From Acidobacteriaceae bacterium (GTDB taxonomy: Bacteria; Acidobacteriota; Terriglobia; Terriglobales; Acidobacteriaceae): 5,978 nt of DNA. Within the stretch, counting starts at the first letter, position 1; each line of letters opens with the position of its first letter. A program made the position numbers and the translations under genes. This document shows positions 5,904-5,978 of this stretch, one piece after another. The notes below the pieces were generated by a model, which was not told the DNA's origin, did not search any database, and saw only the letters and a list, made by a program, of their open reading frames with translations. The stretch is from assembly GCA_003132825.1 (NCBI GenBank), contig PKYX01000184.1, forward strand, positions 1 to 5,978, read 5' to 3'.

Positions 5904-5978
5904 TATCGGGAACCGAATGGGCCACAAACTCTTTGTCCGGCCCGATCATCATAGCCACTTCCGGCTCGGATGAACACC

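Noticed and set aside
5144..5977. Minus-strand 277-codon frame overlapping the TPR gene
   Set aside because: It is a different frame of the same strand, rich in Arg, Gly and Ala, typical of an off-frame translation. The TPR frame has exact 34-residue periodicity.

Overview
This is a GC-rich bacterial chromosomal segment with ordinary gene structure: canonical ribosome-binding sites, a sigma70-type promoter and a tRNA with an encoded CCA end. The mix of a secreted TPR-repeat protein, a Tat-exported GH28-like protein and a Gfo/Idh/MocA oxidoreductase next to a NagB-type deaminase is what I would expect from a soil carbohydrate degrader, most plausibly an Acidobacteriota member. That placement is inference from protein style, not from a marker gene.

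Layout from left to right. (1) The last 36 codons of a plus-strand gene resembling the C-terminus of a polynucleotide kinase-like P-loop protein. It converges, across a hairpin, on a minus-strand isochorismatase-family cysteine hydrolase. (2) A divergent control region (about 825-1007) with a plus-strand promoter (TTGACC, 17 bp, TAGAAT), a weaker minus-strand promoter and a 13-bp palindrome between them. The plus-strand promoter drives tRNA-Gln(CTG) at 1008-1081. (3) nagB, glucosamine-6-phosphate deaminase, on the plus strand 158 bases after the tRNA, with no convincing promoter or Shine-Dalgarno of its own. (4) A hairpin-rich 64-base gap where nagB converges on the minus-strand cluster. (5) A minus-strand cluster filling the right half and transcribed right to left: a Sec-exported ten-unit TPR protein, a Tat-exported beta-helix protein related to GH28, and a cytoplasmic Gfo/Idh/MocA oxidoreductase. 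The genes are separated by exactly 22 bases each time, so they are probably one operon.

Working model (inference): the exported beta-helix protein acts on a plant or microbial polysaccharide or oligosaccharide outside the cytoplasm, the TPR protein may scaffold partners in the same compartment, and the oxidoreductase transforms a released sugar or sugar acid. NagB feeds amino sugars into glycolysis and may be only a neighbour. I do not see an obviously new defence, mobile or RNA-based system. The points most worth a second look are the GH28-like protein, which keeps the acidic motifs but appears to lack the family histidine and the Arg-Lys pair, a 16-bp tandem repeat directly before the operon's first gene, and the palindrome between the divergent promoters.
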